From: Bolinopsis microptera
Lineage: Eukaryota; Ctenophora; Tentaculata; Lobata; Bolinopsidae
Assembly (NCBI RefSeq): GCF_026151205.1
Contig: NC_087078.1
Coordinates: 9,318,675-9,378,674 of the forward strand
Direction of reading: 5' to 3'
Length of the DNA: 60,000 nt
Part shown: piece after piece, positions 22,966-35,200 of the stretch
How positions within the stretch are numbered: position 1 is the first letter of the stretch
Layout: every line of letters begins with the position of its first letter
Position numbers and translations under genes: made by a program
The notes under the pieces: model-generated
The model's database searches: none
The model's input: only the letters and a program-made list of their open reading frames with translations
Told to the model about the DNA's origin: nothing

Positions 22966-25900
22966 AGTCCTCATTCCTCCTCCTCAGTCCTCTTCCTCAT
23001 CCTTCTCGTCAGTTCTCCCTCTCCTCAGTCATCCTCCAGTCCCCCTCCCCCTCCTATTCAGTCCTCCTCCTCCTCCTCCTCAGTTCTCCTCCTCATCCTT
23101 CTCCTCTTCCTCCTCAGTCCTTCTCCTCCACAGTCCTCCCCCAGTCCCCCTCCTCCTCCTATTCAGTCCTCCTCCTCATCCTCCTTAGTTCTCCTCCTCC
23201 TCTGTCCTCCTCCTCCTAGGTCCTCCTCCTTCTCTTCATCCTCCTCCTCTTCCTCCTCAGTCCTCATTCCTCCTCCTCAGTCCTCCTCCTCATCGTTCTC
23301 GTCAGTTCTCCTCCTCCTCAGTCATCCCCCAGTCCCCCTCCCCCTCCTATTCAGTCCTCCTCCTCCTCCTCCTCCTCCTCAGTTCTCCTCCTTCTCATTC
23401 CACCTTCTGAGTCCTCCTCCTCCTCTTTCTCCTGAGTCCTCCTCCTGGGTCCTCCTCCTCCTCCTCCTCAGTCCTCCTCCTGAGTCTTTCTCCTCCTCCT
23501 CCTCCTGGGGGGGGGGGGGGGGAGAGGGGGGATATCATGTTTTTTATCCGTTTTTTCCGTTCGGAACCCTATATTTTCAAAACGGACAATAATTAGAGCG
23601 GACAAAAACGGACAAAAAATAACAAAATGGAAATAACATTTAGATGCTTCCTCCTCCTCCTCTTCCTCCTCTTCCTCCTCCTCCTCCTCTTCCTCCCCCT
23701 CCTCCACCTCCTCTCTAGTCCTCCTCAGTCCTCAAGGTACCCAAGGTAGTCCTCAGTCCTCCTCCTCAGTCCTCCTCCTCCTGAGTCCTCCGCCTAAGTC
23801 CTCCTCCTCCTAGTTCCTCCTCATCCTCCTTCTCAGTCCTCCTCCTCCTCCTCCTCCTCTTCCCTCGCAGTTATCCTCCTCATCCTTATCGTTAGTCCTC
23901 CTCCTCATATTCAATCCTCCTCCTCCTCCTCCTCAGTTCTCCTCCCTCTCAGTCATCCTCCTCAGTCATCCTCCTCAGCCATCCTCCTCAGTCATCCTCC
24001 TAAGTCATCCTCCTGAGCCATCCTCCTCAGCCATCCTCCTCAGCCATCCTCCTCAGTACTCCACAGTCCTCTTCCTTCTCAGTCCTCATCCTCCTCCTCA
24101 GTCTTCCTCGTCCTGAGTCCTCCTCCTCCTCCTCCTCATCCTCCTCATCCTCCTCCTCCTGAGTCCTCCTCCTGGGTCCTCCTCCTCCTAGGTCCTCCTT
24201 CTCCTCCTCCCTCTCAGTCATCCTCCTCAGTCATCCTCCTCATTAGCCATCCTTCTCAGCCATCCTCCTCAGTACACCTCAGCCATCCTCAGCCATCCTC
24301 CTCAGTCCTCCTTCTCAGTCCTCATCCTCATCCTCCTCCGCAGTCCTCCTCCTCATCCTTCTCCTTAGTCCTCCTCCTCAGTCCTCCCCAGTCCCCCTCC
24401 TCTTCCTAGTCACTCCTCCTCCTCCTCCTCATGTCTCCTCAGTCCTCCTCCTTCTCAGTCCTCCTCCTCCTGATCCTCCTCCTCATGTCTCCTCAGTCCT
24501 CCTCCTTCTCAGTCCTCCTCCTCCTCCTCAGTCCTCTTCCTGGGTCTTCCTGATCCTCCTCAGTCCTTTTCCTCCTCCCCTCCTTAGTCCTCCTCCTACT
24601 CCTCCTCGTCCTCAACAGTCCTCCTCCTCCCCAGTCCTCCTCCTCCTCCTCCTCCAAGCCTGGGGCCTTTTCCTGGGCCCTCCTCCTGGGTCCTCCTCCT
24701 CCTTCTCCTCCTCAGTCGTTCTCCTCCTCAGTCGTTCTCCTCCTCTTCCTCCTCCTCCTCCTCAGTCGTTCTCATCCTCCTCAGTCCTCCCCCAGTCACC
24801 CTCCTCCTCAGTCCTCCCCCAGTCACCCTCCTCCTCATCCTCATCCTCCTCCTCAGTCCTCCTCAGTTTTTTCCCCAGTCACCCTCCTCCTCCTCCTCCT
24901 CCTCCTCCTCCTGGGGGGAGGGGGGAGGGGGGGGGGAATATCATGTTTTTTATCCGTTTTTTCCGTTCGGAACCCTATATTTTCAAAACTGACAAAAATT
25001 AGAGCGGACAAAAACGGACAAAAAATAACAAAATGGAAATAACATTTAGATGCTTCCTCCTCCTCCTCTTCCTCCTCCTCCTCCTCCTCCTCCTCCTCCT
25101 CCCCCTCCTCTACCTCCTCCCCAGTCCTCCTCAGTCCTCAAGGTACCCAAGGTAGTCCTCAGTCCTCCTCCACAGCTCAGTCCTCCAACTCAGTCCTCCT
25201 CCTCCTCAGTCCTCCCCCAGTCCCCCTCCTCCTCCTTCTATTCAGTCCTCCTCCTCATCTTCCTCAGTTCTCCTCAGTCCTCGTCCTTCTCAGTCCTCGT
25301 CCTTCTCAGTCCTCGTCCTTCTCAGTCCTCCTCAGTCCTCCTCCTCAGTCCTCCTCCTCAGTCCTCCTCCTCAGTCTTCCTCCTCAGTCCTCCTCCTCAG
25401 TCCTCCTCCTCCTCCTGAGTCCTCCGCCTAAGTCCTCCTCCTCCTAGTTCCTCCTCCTCCTCCCCAGTCCCCCTCCTCTTCCTAGTCACTCCTCCTCCTC
25501 CTCATGTCTCCTCAGTCCTCCTCCTTCTCAGTCCTCCTCCTCCTGATCCTCCTCCTCATGTCTCCTCAGTCCTCCTCCTTCTCAGTCCTCCTCCTCAGTC
25601 CTCCTCCTCCTCCTCAGTCCTCTTCCTGGGTCTTCCTGATCCTCCTCAGTCCTTTTCCTCCTCCTCCCCTCCTTAGTCCTCCTCCTACTCCTCCTCGTCC
25701 TCAACAGTCCTCCTCCTCCCCAGTCCTCCTCCTCCTCCTCCTCCAAGCCTGGGGCCTTTTCCTGGGCCCTCCTCCTGGGTCCTCCTCCTCCTTCTCCTCC
25801 TCAGTCGTTCTCCTCCTCAGTCGTTCTCCTCCTCTTCCTCCTCCTCCTCCTCAGTCTTTCTCATCCTCCTCAGTCCTCCCCCCAGTCACCCTCCTCCTCA

Positions 25901-28900
25901 GTCCTCCCCCAGTCACCCTCCTCCTCATCCTCCTCCTCCTTCTCCTCCTCAGTCCTCCTCAGTCTTTTCCCCAGTCACCCTCCTCCTCCTCCTCCTCCTC
26001 CTCCTCCTCCTCCTCCTCCTCCTGGGGGGGGGGGGGAATATCATGTTTTTTATCCGTTTTTTCCGTTCGGAACCCTATATTTTCAAAACTGACAAAAATT
26101 AGAGCGGACAAAAACGGACAAAAACGGACAAAAAATAACAAAATGGAAATAACATTTAGATGCTTCCTCCTCCTCCTCTTCCTCCTCCTCCTCCTCCTCC
26201 TCCTCCTCCTCCTCCTTATCCTCCTCCCCCTCCTCTACCTCCTCCCCAGTCCTCCTCAGTCCTCAAGGTACCCAAGGTAGTGCTCAGTCCTCCTCCACAG
26301 CTCAGTCCTCCATCTCAGTCCTCCTCCTCCTCAGTCCTCCCCCAGTCCCCCTCCTCCTCCTTCTATTCAGTCCTCCTCCTCATCTTCCTCAGTTCTCCTC
26401 AGTCCTCGTCCTTCTCAGTCCTCCTCCTCAGTCCTCCTCCTCAGTCCTCCTCCTCAGTCTTCCTCCTCAGTCCTCCTCCTCAGTCCTCCTCCTCCTCCTG
26501 AGTCCTCCGCCTAAGTCCTCCTCCTCCTAGTTCCTCCTCCTCCTCAGTCCCCCTCCTCCTCCTCCTCCTCCTCCTCCTCTTCCCTCTCAGTTATCCTCCT
26601 CAGCCATTCTCCTCAGCCTTCCTCCTCAGTCCTCTTCAGTCCTCCTCCTCCTCCTCAGTTCTCATCCTCCTCCTCAGTCATCCTCAGTCTTCCTCCTGGG
26701 TTCTCCTCCTCTTCATCCCCCTCCTCTTCCTGGGCTCAATCCTCAGTCCTCCTCCTCAGTCCTCCTGGGTCGTCCTCCTCTTGGGTCCTCCTCCTTAGCC
26801 CCCCTCCTTTTCCTCCTCAGTCCCCCTCCTCAGTCCCCCCTCCTCAGTCCCCCTCCTCCTCTTCCTCTCTTTCATCTCTCAATAATTTGTTCAATTTATA
26901 ATTATTGTTGGTGTTATTGTTTACATAATTTATTGTTATATACTAAAATGTTTTTAAACGCATTTGAGTAGGACTCAAAATGTGCTCAAGAATCTTTGTG
27001 TTTAACAAAGTTTTACTCTCCAGTAATAAAACTTTTCATCCCTTTTTATGTTATTAAAAAATGTGTAGACTATTCTTTGTACCTAATTGAGGATTAAAAG
27101 TTTGAGAAAGGACCATGGTCATTAACCGGGCTACCCATTTCTGCAGATAGCCTGTTACAAATTGTGGAGAAAATTTAAATAAAAATTTACAACGGACAAA
27201 AACGGACAAAAAATAACATGATCCCCCCCCCCCCCCCCCCTTGATTTTTCTGTTGATAATTTCCTCATTCTGATCAGCTGTATTATAAATTCTGCTCAGG
27301 CATTCGATACCTTTTTTTAAATCTTTCGAATTTGGGTATTTATTTGACTGATTTGGATCGATGAAAATTTATTTTCGCAGGTTCATACATTTTAATGTGG
27401 GGGCGTATGGTTCAAGGAGTGATGGAGGTGTATGGGCAGAGGACAGACTTGGGTCAGCTCTGAACAAGGGCCACCTCGACAGCTTTATTCCTGCACCAAA
27501 CTACCTCCCCAGAGACGAGAAGGTCAGATTTCCGTTAATATGATTAATCTTATATATAGCAAATAACGATACAAATGTATATGTGGAGATAGACGTGGTT
27601 TATTTTTTTACAATTAAGATGTAAAAGGATAGGAAAGCTTTTTTAAACTTGTCGTTTGACTTCAGAGATCCTGTGGATTGGTCAACTACTTCTTCGTCGG
27701 GGACGACGCTTTCGGGCTTCAGCCCCACATGATGAAGCCATTCAGGGTTAGGAACGGGATGGAGGACAAGGATCTAATGGATAATACCAACTACCGCTTA
27801 TCCAGGTAATATATAATATATTATGATGTACAATTATCGAGTGAATTGCTGCTTTTACAAAAGTAATTTTGTGGGTTGTTTTTCAACTTTTTACTAATTG
27901 CTAATAAGATTTATAATCTCATTTCATTGCCCTTTTTTTGCCCTTGTGAAATGAAAATAAACATCTCCATCATTTAACATTCTACATAATGCTGATGTTT
28001 GGCAATTAGGTTGTTATAAGTAGCACTTATTAACTTAATACGACTATGGAATATAATTGCTTACCTCTAAACCAAACCTTGTTATTTGCAGTGCGAGAAT
28101 GGTGGTCGAGTGTGGTTTTGGGCACTTGGCCCGAAAATTCAGAGTTTTTGATGTTCTCCATACGAGAAAGGAGATGACCACCTTAGTTGTGAGGACGTGT
28201 GTTCACATCCACAACTTCCTTCGGCTCAGCAGAGAGGATGAGGAAAAGGAGATCAGACAGATCATGAAGCCGGCGAAGAGAAATTTTGAGTCGATGTTTC
28301 TTCCTCCCCGACCCTTCTCCCGGCCACTCTTGAAGGAGAAGGCTGAAGTTAACCGTTACCGACTTCACCTTTACTTCAACGCTGTTGATATAATTAAAAG
28401 TAAGTTAAGTTACACTCTACTAGGACCATCACATATTCAACATGAGTGTAAGATACATTGCGTTCTATGTAAAACTACATTACCTTGGCCTTCATCTACC
28501 ATATAAACTGTCAGTTTCGAGCTTCGAGAGCTAGAGATAGAAAACTTTGATTAATGTGTGTGAGGCAGTATCTAGATAGCCCGACCACTGTCCGCAGACA
28601 ACTGCCCACGGCTGGGGTAAAATTTGGCAAAAATAAGTAAATTAGTTGATTTTTGAACTACCCTTTTATACACGATATATATATAATAAAACGTCCTCCA
28701 ATGATAATAATATACATATATATATTAAGATCTTTACTTAGTATATTCAAACTTCAAGAATGCCAAATCTTTTTCCCTACTATAATTGCCGAGGGAAAAA
28801 ATATCGTAGGGAATAAGTAATCGGGTTTGGATATATGAAGTGGAAAAAGGGGGCTACGTTGACGACAAAAGTCTGCTTCTTCGCAATAGACCACTCCCCT

Positions 28901-29098
28901 TTAATTATTTGTTTAGGAAGCGTCAGCTATGCGTTAATTAATTACACCGAAGTTCCTCCTCATTGTACAGGGATGGTTTAACTACGGCCAAATTCTCGTT
29001 TTTATGCTCAATATTTCAACAACTTTATTAACTGGTTAAATCAACTATCTGAACCGATATTTTGTGCAGGAAAAAAGAAGAGAAGAAGCCGGAAGTAA
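20105..29098 (+). CDS. HARBI1/PIF-Harbinger-like nuclease, 10 exons, 428 aa
   Basis: Predicted exons: 20105-20220, 20538-20636, 20806-20934, 21192-21276, 21646-21766, 22047-22164, 27381-27522, 27666-27805, 28092-28399, 29070-29098. All introns are GT-AG and phases match throughout, giving 1287 nt with no internal stop. The protein follows the DDE_Tnp_4 (HARBI1-like) order: [13 protein letters not shown] and [19 protein letters not shown] in the N-terminal helical part; GAVDGKH with the first Asp (D187); [52 protein letters not shown] with the second Asp (D283); and [19 protein letters not shown] with the Glu (E323). The tail is basic ([10 protein letters not shown]), suggesting nuclear import. 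Family members cut DNA as PIF/Harbinger transposases, or are domesticated host proteins. The intact frame, many introns and lack of recognisable terminal repeats favour a host gene, but an active transposase source is possible. Exon 1 and exon 10 are the least certain. Confidence 0.87.
22457..27240. mobile_element. 4.78-kb TIR element filled with TCC satellite
   Basis: The left end is a G-run then GATCATGTT and TTGTCCGTTTTTGTCCGTTT. The right end (27191-27240) is the inverted equivalent, AACGGACAAAAACGGACAAA then AACATGATC and a C-run. TTGATTTT lies immediately outside both ends (22449-22456 and 27241-27248), an apparent 8-bp target-site duplication. An 8-bp duplication is typical of hAT-type elements, but no transposase is visible. 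The element lies entirely in intron 6 of the HARBI1-like gene and leaves its splice sites intact. Most of the interior (about 22605-26880) is CCT/TCC-rich satellite; the last ~300 bp is ordinary AT-rich sequence. Confidence 0.7.
22600..26880. repeat. TCC/CAGTCCTCC satellite with higher-order units
   Basis: An extremely pyrimidine-rich + strand is made of CCT triplets punctuated by CAGTCCTCC, CAGTCATCC and GGGTCCTCC variants. A ~140-bp cassette (G-run, ATCATGTT, a GGACAAAAACGGACAAA hairpin, then ACATTTAGATGCTTCCTCC) recurs at about 22455, 23508, 24912 and 26023, giving units of about 1.05, 1.40 and 1.11 kb. The last two units are near-identical for hundreds of bases (for example GGTACCCAAGGTAGT at about 25142 and 26267). 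Long Ser/Pro/Leu or Glu frames here are artefacts of triplet repetition. Confidence 0.93.
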
Positions 29099-29155
29099 GT
29101 AACTATAGAAAGTTGGTGGTTTCAATTTAGTAAGCCGGCTTCACTTAATCTCCAG

Positions 29156-31945
29156 TTTGGGCTGTGGAAAGAAATCAAGACATGTTAACCACATTCCTGA
29201 CTGCCACAAACAATTTGACTATCGAGGTTATGATCTGGAAACACATGATTGAAGGAAACTGGACGAACGTTCCATCATATGGCTACCGTACTCTTTACTA
29301 TAGTGTGGCAAATCCAGAGAACGATGTCATGTTTACAAGTCTTGTCGTCCAGCGTGTAAAAGAATCAGATGTAACACAGCACCGTGCAGTGATAGTCATT
29401 GATGATAAGCAGCAAACTTCCGACATGATACCAGTGACATTATCTCCAACTGATATTTTTAAATTATTCAGTTTAACTGTGATAAAAGCCTTTTCATTTT
29501 CAAACAAAAAAGAATATGAAACACTAATGCAAAGTTACTGAGTATAAATCAGCCGACAGGTGCTGAAAATTAAATATATAATGCCTACTGGTGAGACCAG
29601 CAGGCATAATGTCGATCTGAGGGGCTAACCCTCACCAGGTCGTGATTAACTCCAGAAAATCCGCGGCTCAATTCCCCAACTCCATAATTGCGCGGCTTTT
29701 ATGTTACTTATATATGTAAATATACGTTTCAGCACTGTGTTACGAGGCAGTAGACCCCCCAGCGCATTTTCTGGAGTTGATTGTCGCGCGCATTTTCTGG
29801 AGTTGGGTTACATCTTGGTGACAGTACAAATACACTATCAATTCGAGGTTGCCTTCAGAAATTTCAATTACCGGAAAAATCTTTCTAATAGGTAATCAGT
29901 TGGTAACTTACTTTTCTGTATTATACATGAGTTTTAATTGCAAATGGGAAATTAATTATCAAACGGTTGTTGGGAGGGGGAGAATTGAACTTGCATGTTG
30001 ATATGTTTTAACTTTGAGTTTAATAAATTAAAACTATCTATATCTTGGTATTAGCTTACTCGATCTTATCTCAACAGGACAGACATTTGTTGACATCTTA
30101 CCAAAGTGGGCAATCTCCGGAGCAAGGCTCAAGCTCACTGCTTATTTCACAGCCTCCAGCACAACAAGTGTAACCGTGACCTGGCTGCAGCTAAAGGGTA
30201 AGATTAGAACTTTATTTCACGTTAACGTTTTAGCTCTGTTAAATAATTATTTTGTACTTTGCTTTATCACATCAATAATATAATATAATAAAATATTTAC
30301 CGCAAACCCCGTTTTACCGCGGTTGTTTCCTTCCCCCAAACTCAGGGTTTTACTGCACAGGCACTTTGCTTTATCACATCGACTTCCCAAATGTTATCTA
30401 TCATCATCAAAAATTCTACACATGTAGGCGTGAACAGCAACTGGAAAGATCTCGGAACAGGAGCCGGCTACCATAACGTCCTCTCAAAGTTAGACGATCG
30501 CAGCGTCATGTCTGCAACCCTGGTCATTGATAAGATAAAGAAATTCGATATAACAGGTGAATGATTAAGCACTGAGTAAAGTAACTAAACCTGTTATTTT
30601 TTATTTGTAATTTTACTAGCTATCTACTTTTCTAAGAATTATTCGGATCGCATCGTTAACATATATTCAACACGTCCGTCCTCAATAATTTGATATTAGT
30701 ATTACAATTCACATTATGAATCACTTGTAAAATTTCAGCATACAAGGCTCGAATTAAAATGTCTGGTTTCGAAGTGACAACAGGTCTGATCACTTTGAAA
30801 GCTGTCTCAGCTAATGTGCCAGTGGTCGATTCTGACTTTGAGGGCAAATCTGCATTCTTTCATGTAGCGTTGATAATTGGACCCGAACCATTAAGTGTAA
30901 TGTTAGTTCATGAACGTAAGTTAAGATAATTTAAGTATCTAGAAAAAAGATAAAATAGTTTTAATTCAACTACTTGTGAGAAAGTTCTATCCAAGAAATG
31001 GTCTAACTCGACTACATGTACAACTGCAATGTAATCAACACTTTTTTCTTCAATATTTTAGTTTTGGTAGTGGTAATATTTGATGCCAAGATTCGGTGGT
31101 TCAGGTCGAAGGAGTAATCCCTTAGCATTTCAAAGGATGAAATGTCCACATTGTATTCTAATAGTTTCAATCTTCAGAGAGTGGTAAAGAAGTGTCGGTG
31201 AATTTACCGAGTATGTCCTCACGTACTCCTCTTGAAGTGAACCATGAGATGAAAAAAGCATTTTCCTGTGATGATGGGTCTTACTACTTCAAGTAATAAC
31301 AAAATTAAAGTTTCGTAAAATATGCCTTGCAAACTTAAAGCTGCTAAGGATCCAATGAAAGGATGTAATTAATTTGTTAGAAATTAGTTTTTATGTATGA
31401 TTGATCAACTATATAATGAGCACGATTCTTTATGAAATTGAATAACTTTTCTTTTAGATTTACGTTCGAAAATGGCCAACAATACACAACAAGCAAAGTG
31501 AAACTTGCGATGAAGAGGAGGTGTAGACCCCTAACTAAGCCACCAAACACAGTACTTACAAAGGTGAATCATTCTACTTTCTAGAATTAATAACTTAATT
31601 TATAATTATTTTTTATCAGCAGCAAAGATGTCTTATCTTTCTGTTTTTCCGATCTTATTTATATGGACTGATGTAATAATCTGGGAGCGGAATACAAGAG
31701 AAATTAAGTTCGTGTAAATTCAATTAATTCCTTTCTGTCTTCTGTTTAAAATATTTGTTCAATTCTAGGAGAAAGTGGCCGGCTCAAGCGACTACAAGTT
31801 CAAAGTTACCTGTGCTGATGATGATCCGACCTATGTGATAATGAACGAGGATAGAACTGAGGCCAGGTGCGATACCACAACGGGAAGATGGGATCACACT
31901 GCTCTTACTCCCTGTTGCAGAACCATCGACCCGACGGATGACTAG
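29156..31945 (+). CDS. Multi-exon gene: cysteine-poor Ig-like domains plus CCP/Sushi-like
   Basis: Predicted exons: 29156-29541 (uncertain), 30078-30197, 30428-30556, 30739-30915, 31178-31292, 31458-31563, 31769-31945 (stop TAG). Exons 30078 to 30915 are all phase 1-1, as usual for extracellular modules. Two ~100-residue segments are alike: GNWTNVPSYGYRTL and MFTSLVVQRVKESD in the first, SNWKDLGTGAGYHNVL and MSATLVIDKIKKFD in the second. The pattern of LKLTAYF, VTVTWLQL, then TLVIDKIKKFDITAYKARI fits strands B, C, E and F of an Ig fold without the canonical Cys pair. A third segment has DDGSYYFKFTFENG, also Ig-like. The C-terminus (RRCRPL, KFKVTCADDD, TEARCDTTTGRW, TPCC) fits a CCP/Sushi module. 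No signal peptide or membrane segment was found, so the 5' end is missing. The first exon reads into a stop with no clear donor and may be a decayed or alternative exon. Confidence 0.68.
29582..29826. repeat. Short hairpins and ATTTTCTGGAGTTG repeats
   Basis: An imperfect hairpin (GCCTACTGG ... CCAGCAGGC, 29582-29604) is followed by AACTCCAGAAAAT (about 29648) and two inverted copies of ATTTTCTGGAGTTG (about 29766 and 29791). The block ends in TACATCTTGGTGACAGTA, shared with the hairpin element at 12836-12942. It sits between two predicted exons and is probably MITE debris. Confidence 0.55.
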
Positions 31946-32255
31946 ATCGAAACAAATTGGAAAAAGATTATTCATTTATATTTTAATTATGAGCGATTGT
32001 TAAGGTTACAGTATTAAGACTAAAAATATGAATTGTATATCGAGGTTCCTAAAATCATGACTGCTGCTTTAACAATGTTGAAATGTTCTGATTTTTATTA
32101 TGATAGTGCATTTTCTTTACTATTAATTTCATTTTTTCTGTTTTGTTAACTACTTACTTTGACTACAGTTTTTCTGTTTCCTGTCCATTCTGAATTCTGT
32201 TTTTTGTAGATTTAAGTTTCACTGTGTGAAGATGTAAAAATATTATAATTTGCGT

Positions 32256-32261
32256 AATAAA
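32256..32261 (+). promoter_or_regulatory. Candidate polyadenylation signal AATAAA
   Basis: It lies 311 bases beyond the stop codon of the Ig/CCP gene, in AT-rich sequence, and is the clearest canonical hexamer there. Confidence 0.45.
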
Positions 32262-32289
32262 TTTTGTTCTAAACGCAATATATTGTTTA

Positions 32290-35200
32290 AATTTTTCGTT
32301 TCCTATAGACTGCGGGCGGGGCGGGGTGGGGGGGGGGGTAAGGCAAAATTTATATTATTATGTTGGTTCAAGCAAAAACTAAAAATACAATATTATTTAT
32401 TTTTTTGTTCAATGTAAAGAAAAAAACGCTTTTTTATAAAAAAGATGTTAATGAATGACAATAGATGACAATCTATCTAAAAATTGCACGTTTTATAATT
32501 CATTATACGTTCTCAGTTAAATATTTCATTCACGCCGAATCTTATAATCAAACTTTTATTTTGTTGTAGAACTGAAAGCTAATAAAATTGTATAGTTACC
32601 TCAATTATCTACGTTTCCAGTATCCAAACATCCTTCCTAGCTTTCCAAATTAAAAAATATTGGAAATAGCTTAAACGACAGCATCATCTTTAAATCCTTT
32701 GCCTCCGTAACAATTTCCATTTACTTTAAATTCATATTAAAAGTTAAATAAATTTGAGTTTATTTTACATTCAAATCAAATAATAACCGGGATCCTGCGA
32801 ATAGTGAATTAATGTGAAATAAAAAGTGTGAACATACTTTAAATAGCTTTCCCCAGGTCCTGTCCATAAAACAGATTCAGTTTAATAATGCCAATGCTAT
32901 CACTTGATTTTTTCCCTGAATCTCATGATTTGTGACATTTACATCCCAGCAATTTTTTTATTTTTCCTTTGTTACTGACAATCATACTCCTAATCATTCT
33001 GGCGCAGTGCCCAAATTTTTACTGCCAATGGACCGTGGGAGACTCTCCTTCAGATTGTTTGAACTCGTTTTCAAGATAGTGACAATGAGTTTGGAAATGT
33101 CTAACCTATTGTTGTGTCTTCAACCTGTCTCAATAACTGTAAAATATGTCTCATCTGGTTGGCCACAACAACTCCTTCTCCAGCTACCTGTATCAGTCTG
33201 TCTCGTCTATAATACAGGTATATCGGGACTGGTACAAACATGTCCTCCGGGCAGCCTCGTAACTAATACCTGAACACCAGCACGCACACTCAGCAAGGGT
33301 TTAGGTTTCATTTCTACAAAGAGGGGTGGTTACCTGGTTCACCCCATAAAGTGAGGGGTTCTCTTGACGCAAGCTTTGTGGTGAGCGGGAGGGGGGCTGT
33401 TGTTAATAAAATAGTAGTTATCAGATAACAAATCATCTTCACCACCATCATCCTATCAAGTTCAGCAAGCTGGTTAAACTGTGTCACTCTCCCTCACGAG
33501 TTGTGGGAGGCAGGGGGGGGTTGAGGTGCTGGTTTTAGAAACGGATACCCTGGCAGAGTAACTGTGCCGGTAGTTCGAGACAACACGTGAGTGTGGAGCA
33601 GCTGGAGGTTGTTATGGCCCCTGGTATTTACATGTCTCAGGGAGGGGGTCCCCTGAGAAACTGACCAGTGTACAGCCGGGGAGGAGAGCGAGGTGGTGGG
33701 GGACATACTTGGAGGAGCAGGGCTGCTGAATCTAGCATTAGTTACCCTGAAATAAACAACCAAAATAAAAAAATAAAAACTTTTAGCATCTTATGGATAC
33801 CTTCAATACAGTGCACACAGAGCTACAAGCAAGAATACGAACCTGAATGAGTTTTTAAAAAGTAGTCAAGAGCCGTTATAGTTATTATAGTACTGGTCAG
33901 GTTTGTTTGTGAAGCCAACACCCACTAGCGGCAGCATAAATTGTCCTGCTATATTATATTATGGTTCCTATACTTATATATATTATAAATCACTGTAACA
34001 CTAGATGACAGCTTAACTTGCTAATTATAACGGCCGCCACCAATACATATTTGGATGATCGAATTTGTTTAGTTTACCAATTAATCCATTCCCCCGACTT
34101 ATCTATTATATTTAATAACTTGCACAGTTATATAAATCAGAATATGTATAAATCTTCACTTTTGACAATGGCTACGACTGTCATGTAATGATGATGAAAT
34201 ATTATTCGTCTAAATCTATAAGTTAGAATGCGATGTCAATATCATTAATGATAAAATTACCAGTATAATATAATTCGAATTAAACTATAGTATTTTAAAA
34301 AATCTGTCGATAAAAGTAAAAGTTGACAATGAAGCATAGCCTCTAACTCAGACTGTAAATCTTATCACAAATTTTACAAAATTTTTTATGGACATTTAAT
34401 TATCGAATGTTCCCACTAACTGATAATTTTAAAGAAATAGTGTACTACTTAAAGAATCGAGTTTGTGATAATCGAAAGAAACGCCAAGCAAAGCAATTTA
34501 AGGAAGTAGATTAAAGAAATATGCGACAAGATGGGCTACAAGAGTAGTTGTGATACTCCAACAAATTAAATACAGGTCTCTCCACGATGAAGCAAGAAAA
34601 TAAAAATCTAAGAGTGTGAATAGGTGAAACGTTGACGTGGTTACCATTACCAGGGGGACCAGTAAGGTTGACCACTGCTGTTTAAGCCTTATGTTACAGA
34701 GGGACTCATTCAAATTCAAACAAGTCATTGTTTAGCAGGATCAAGATTAAAAAGCCCGACTTGCCATTAACATATTATTACTTCAGCTCCCCAGTATATT
34801 AAACATCATTTACTGACGACAGACTGAAAATACAGTACTTGAGCATTCACTTTTGTATCGAATATAATGGGATGAATTCATCTAATTATGCTGTAGTGAC
34901 AGGAACTGCAAAGCAGAGATATTGTATGTAAAAGTTAAAATTCTCTGGTGCAAATTATTGCAGGTAATACTTGAAAAGCATGAGACGAGATATTTCTGCA
35001 CGCCATATGTGACAGTTTAACGTATTGTAACATTGTAACTGTTAAAGAAAAATAGGAATTCACCTATGATTAGTCTGACTCTAAGTTGCTCCCATTCCAT
35101 CGCGTCTTAGATTAGTTTGTAGAGATATTTTAAATTAAACTGTTAGTGAGGTTTATTCGGACAAAGGCTCTAGAGCTCTGCACTTTCAAGCAATAATTTC

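Noticed and set aside
25050-26501. Long Pro/Ser/Leu open frames of up to 258 codons
   Set aside because: They are translations of TCC-type satellite. No start context, splice sites or non-repetitive protein segments support a gene.
28092-29541. Fusion of the HARBI1-like exon 9 directly to the first Ig-like exon (phases match)
   Set aside because: A phase-compatible terminal exon at 29070-29098 gives a natural stop, and the combined protein has no precedent I know.
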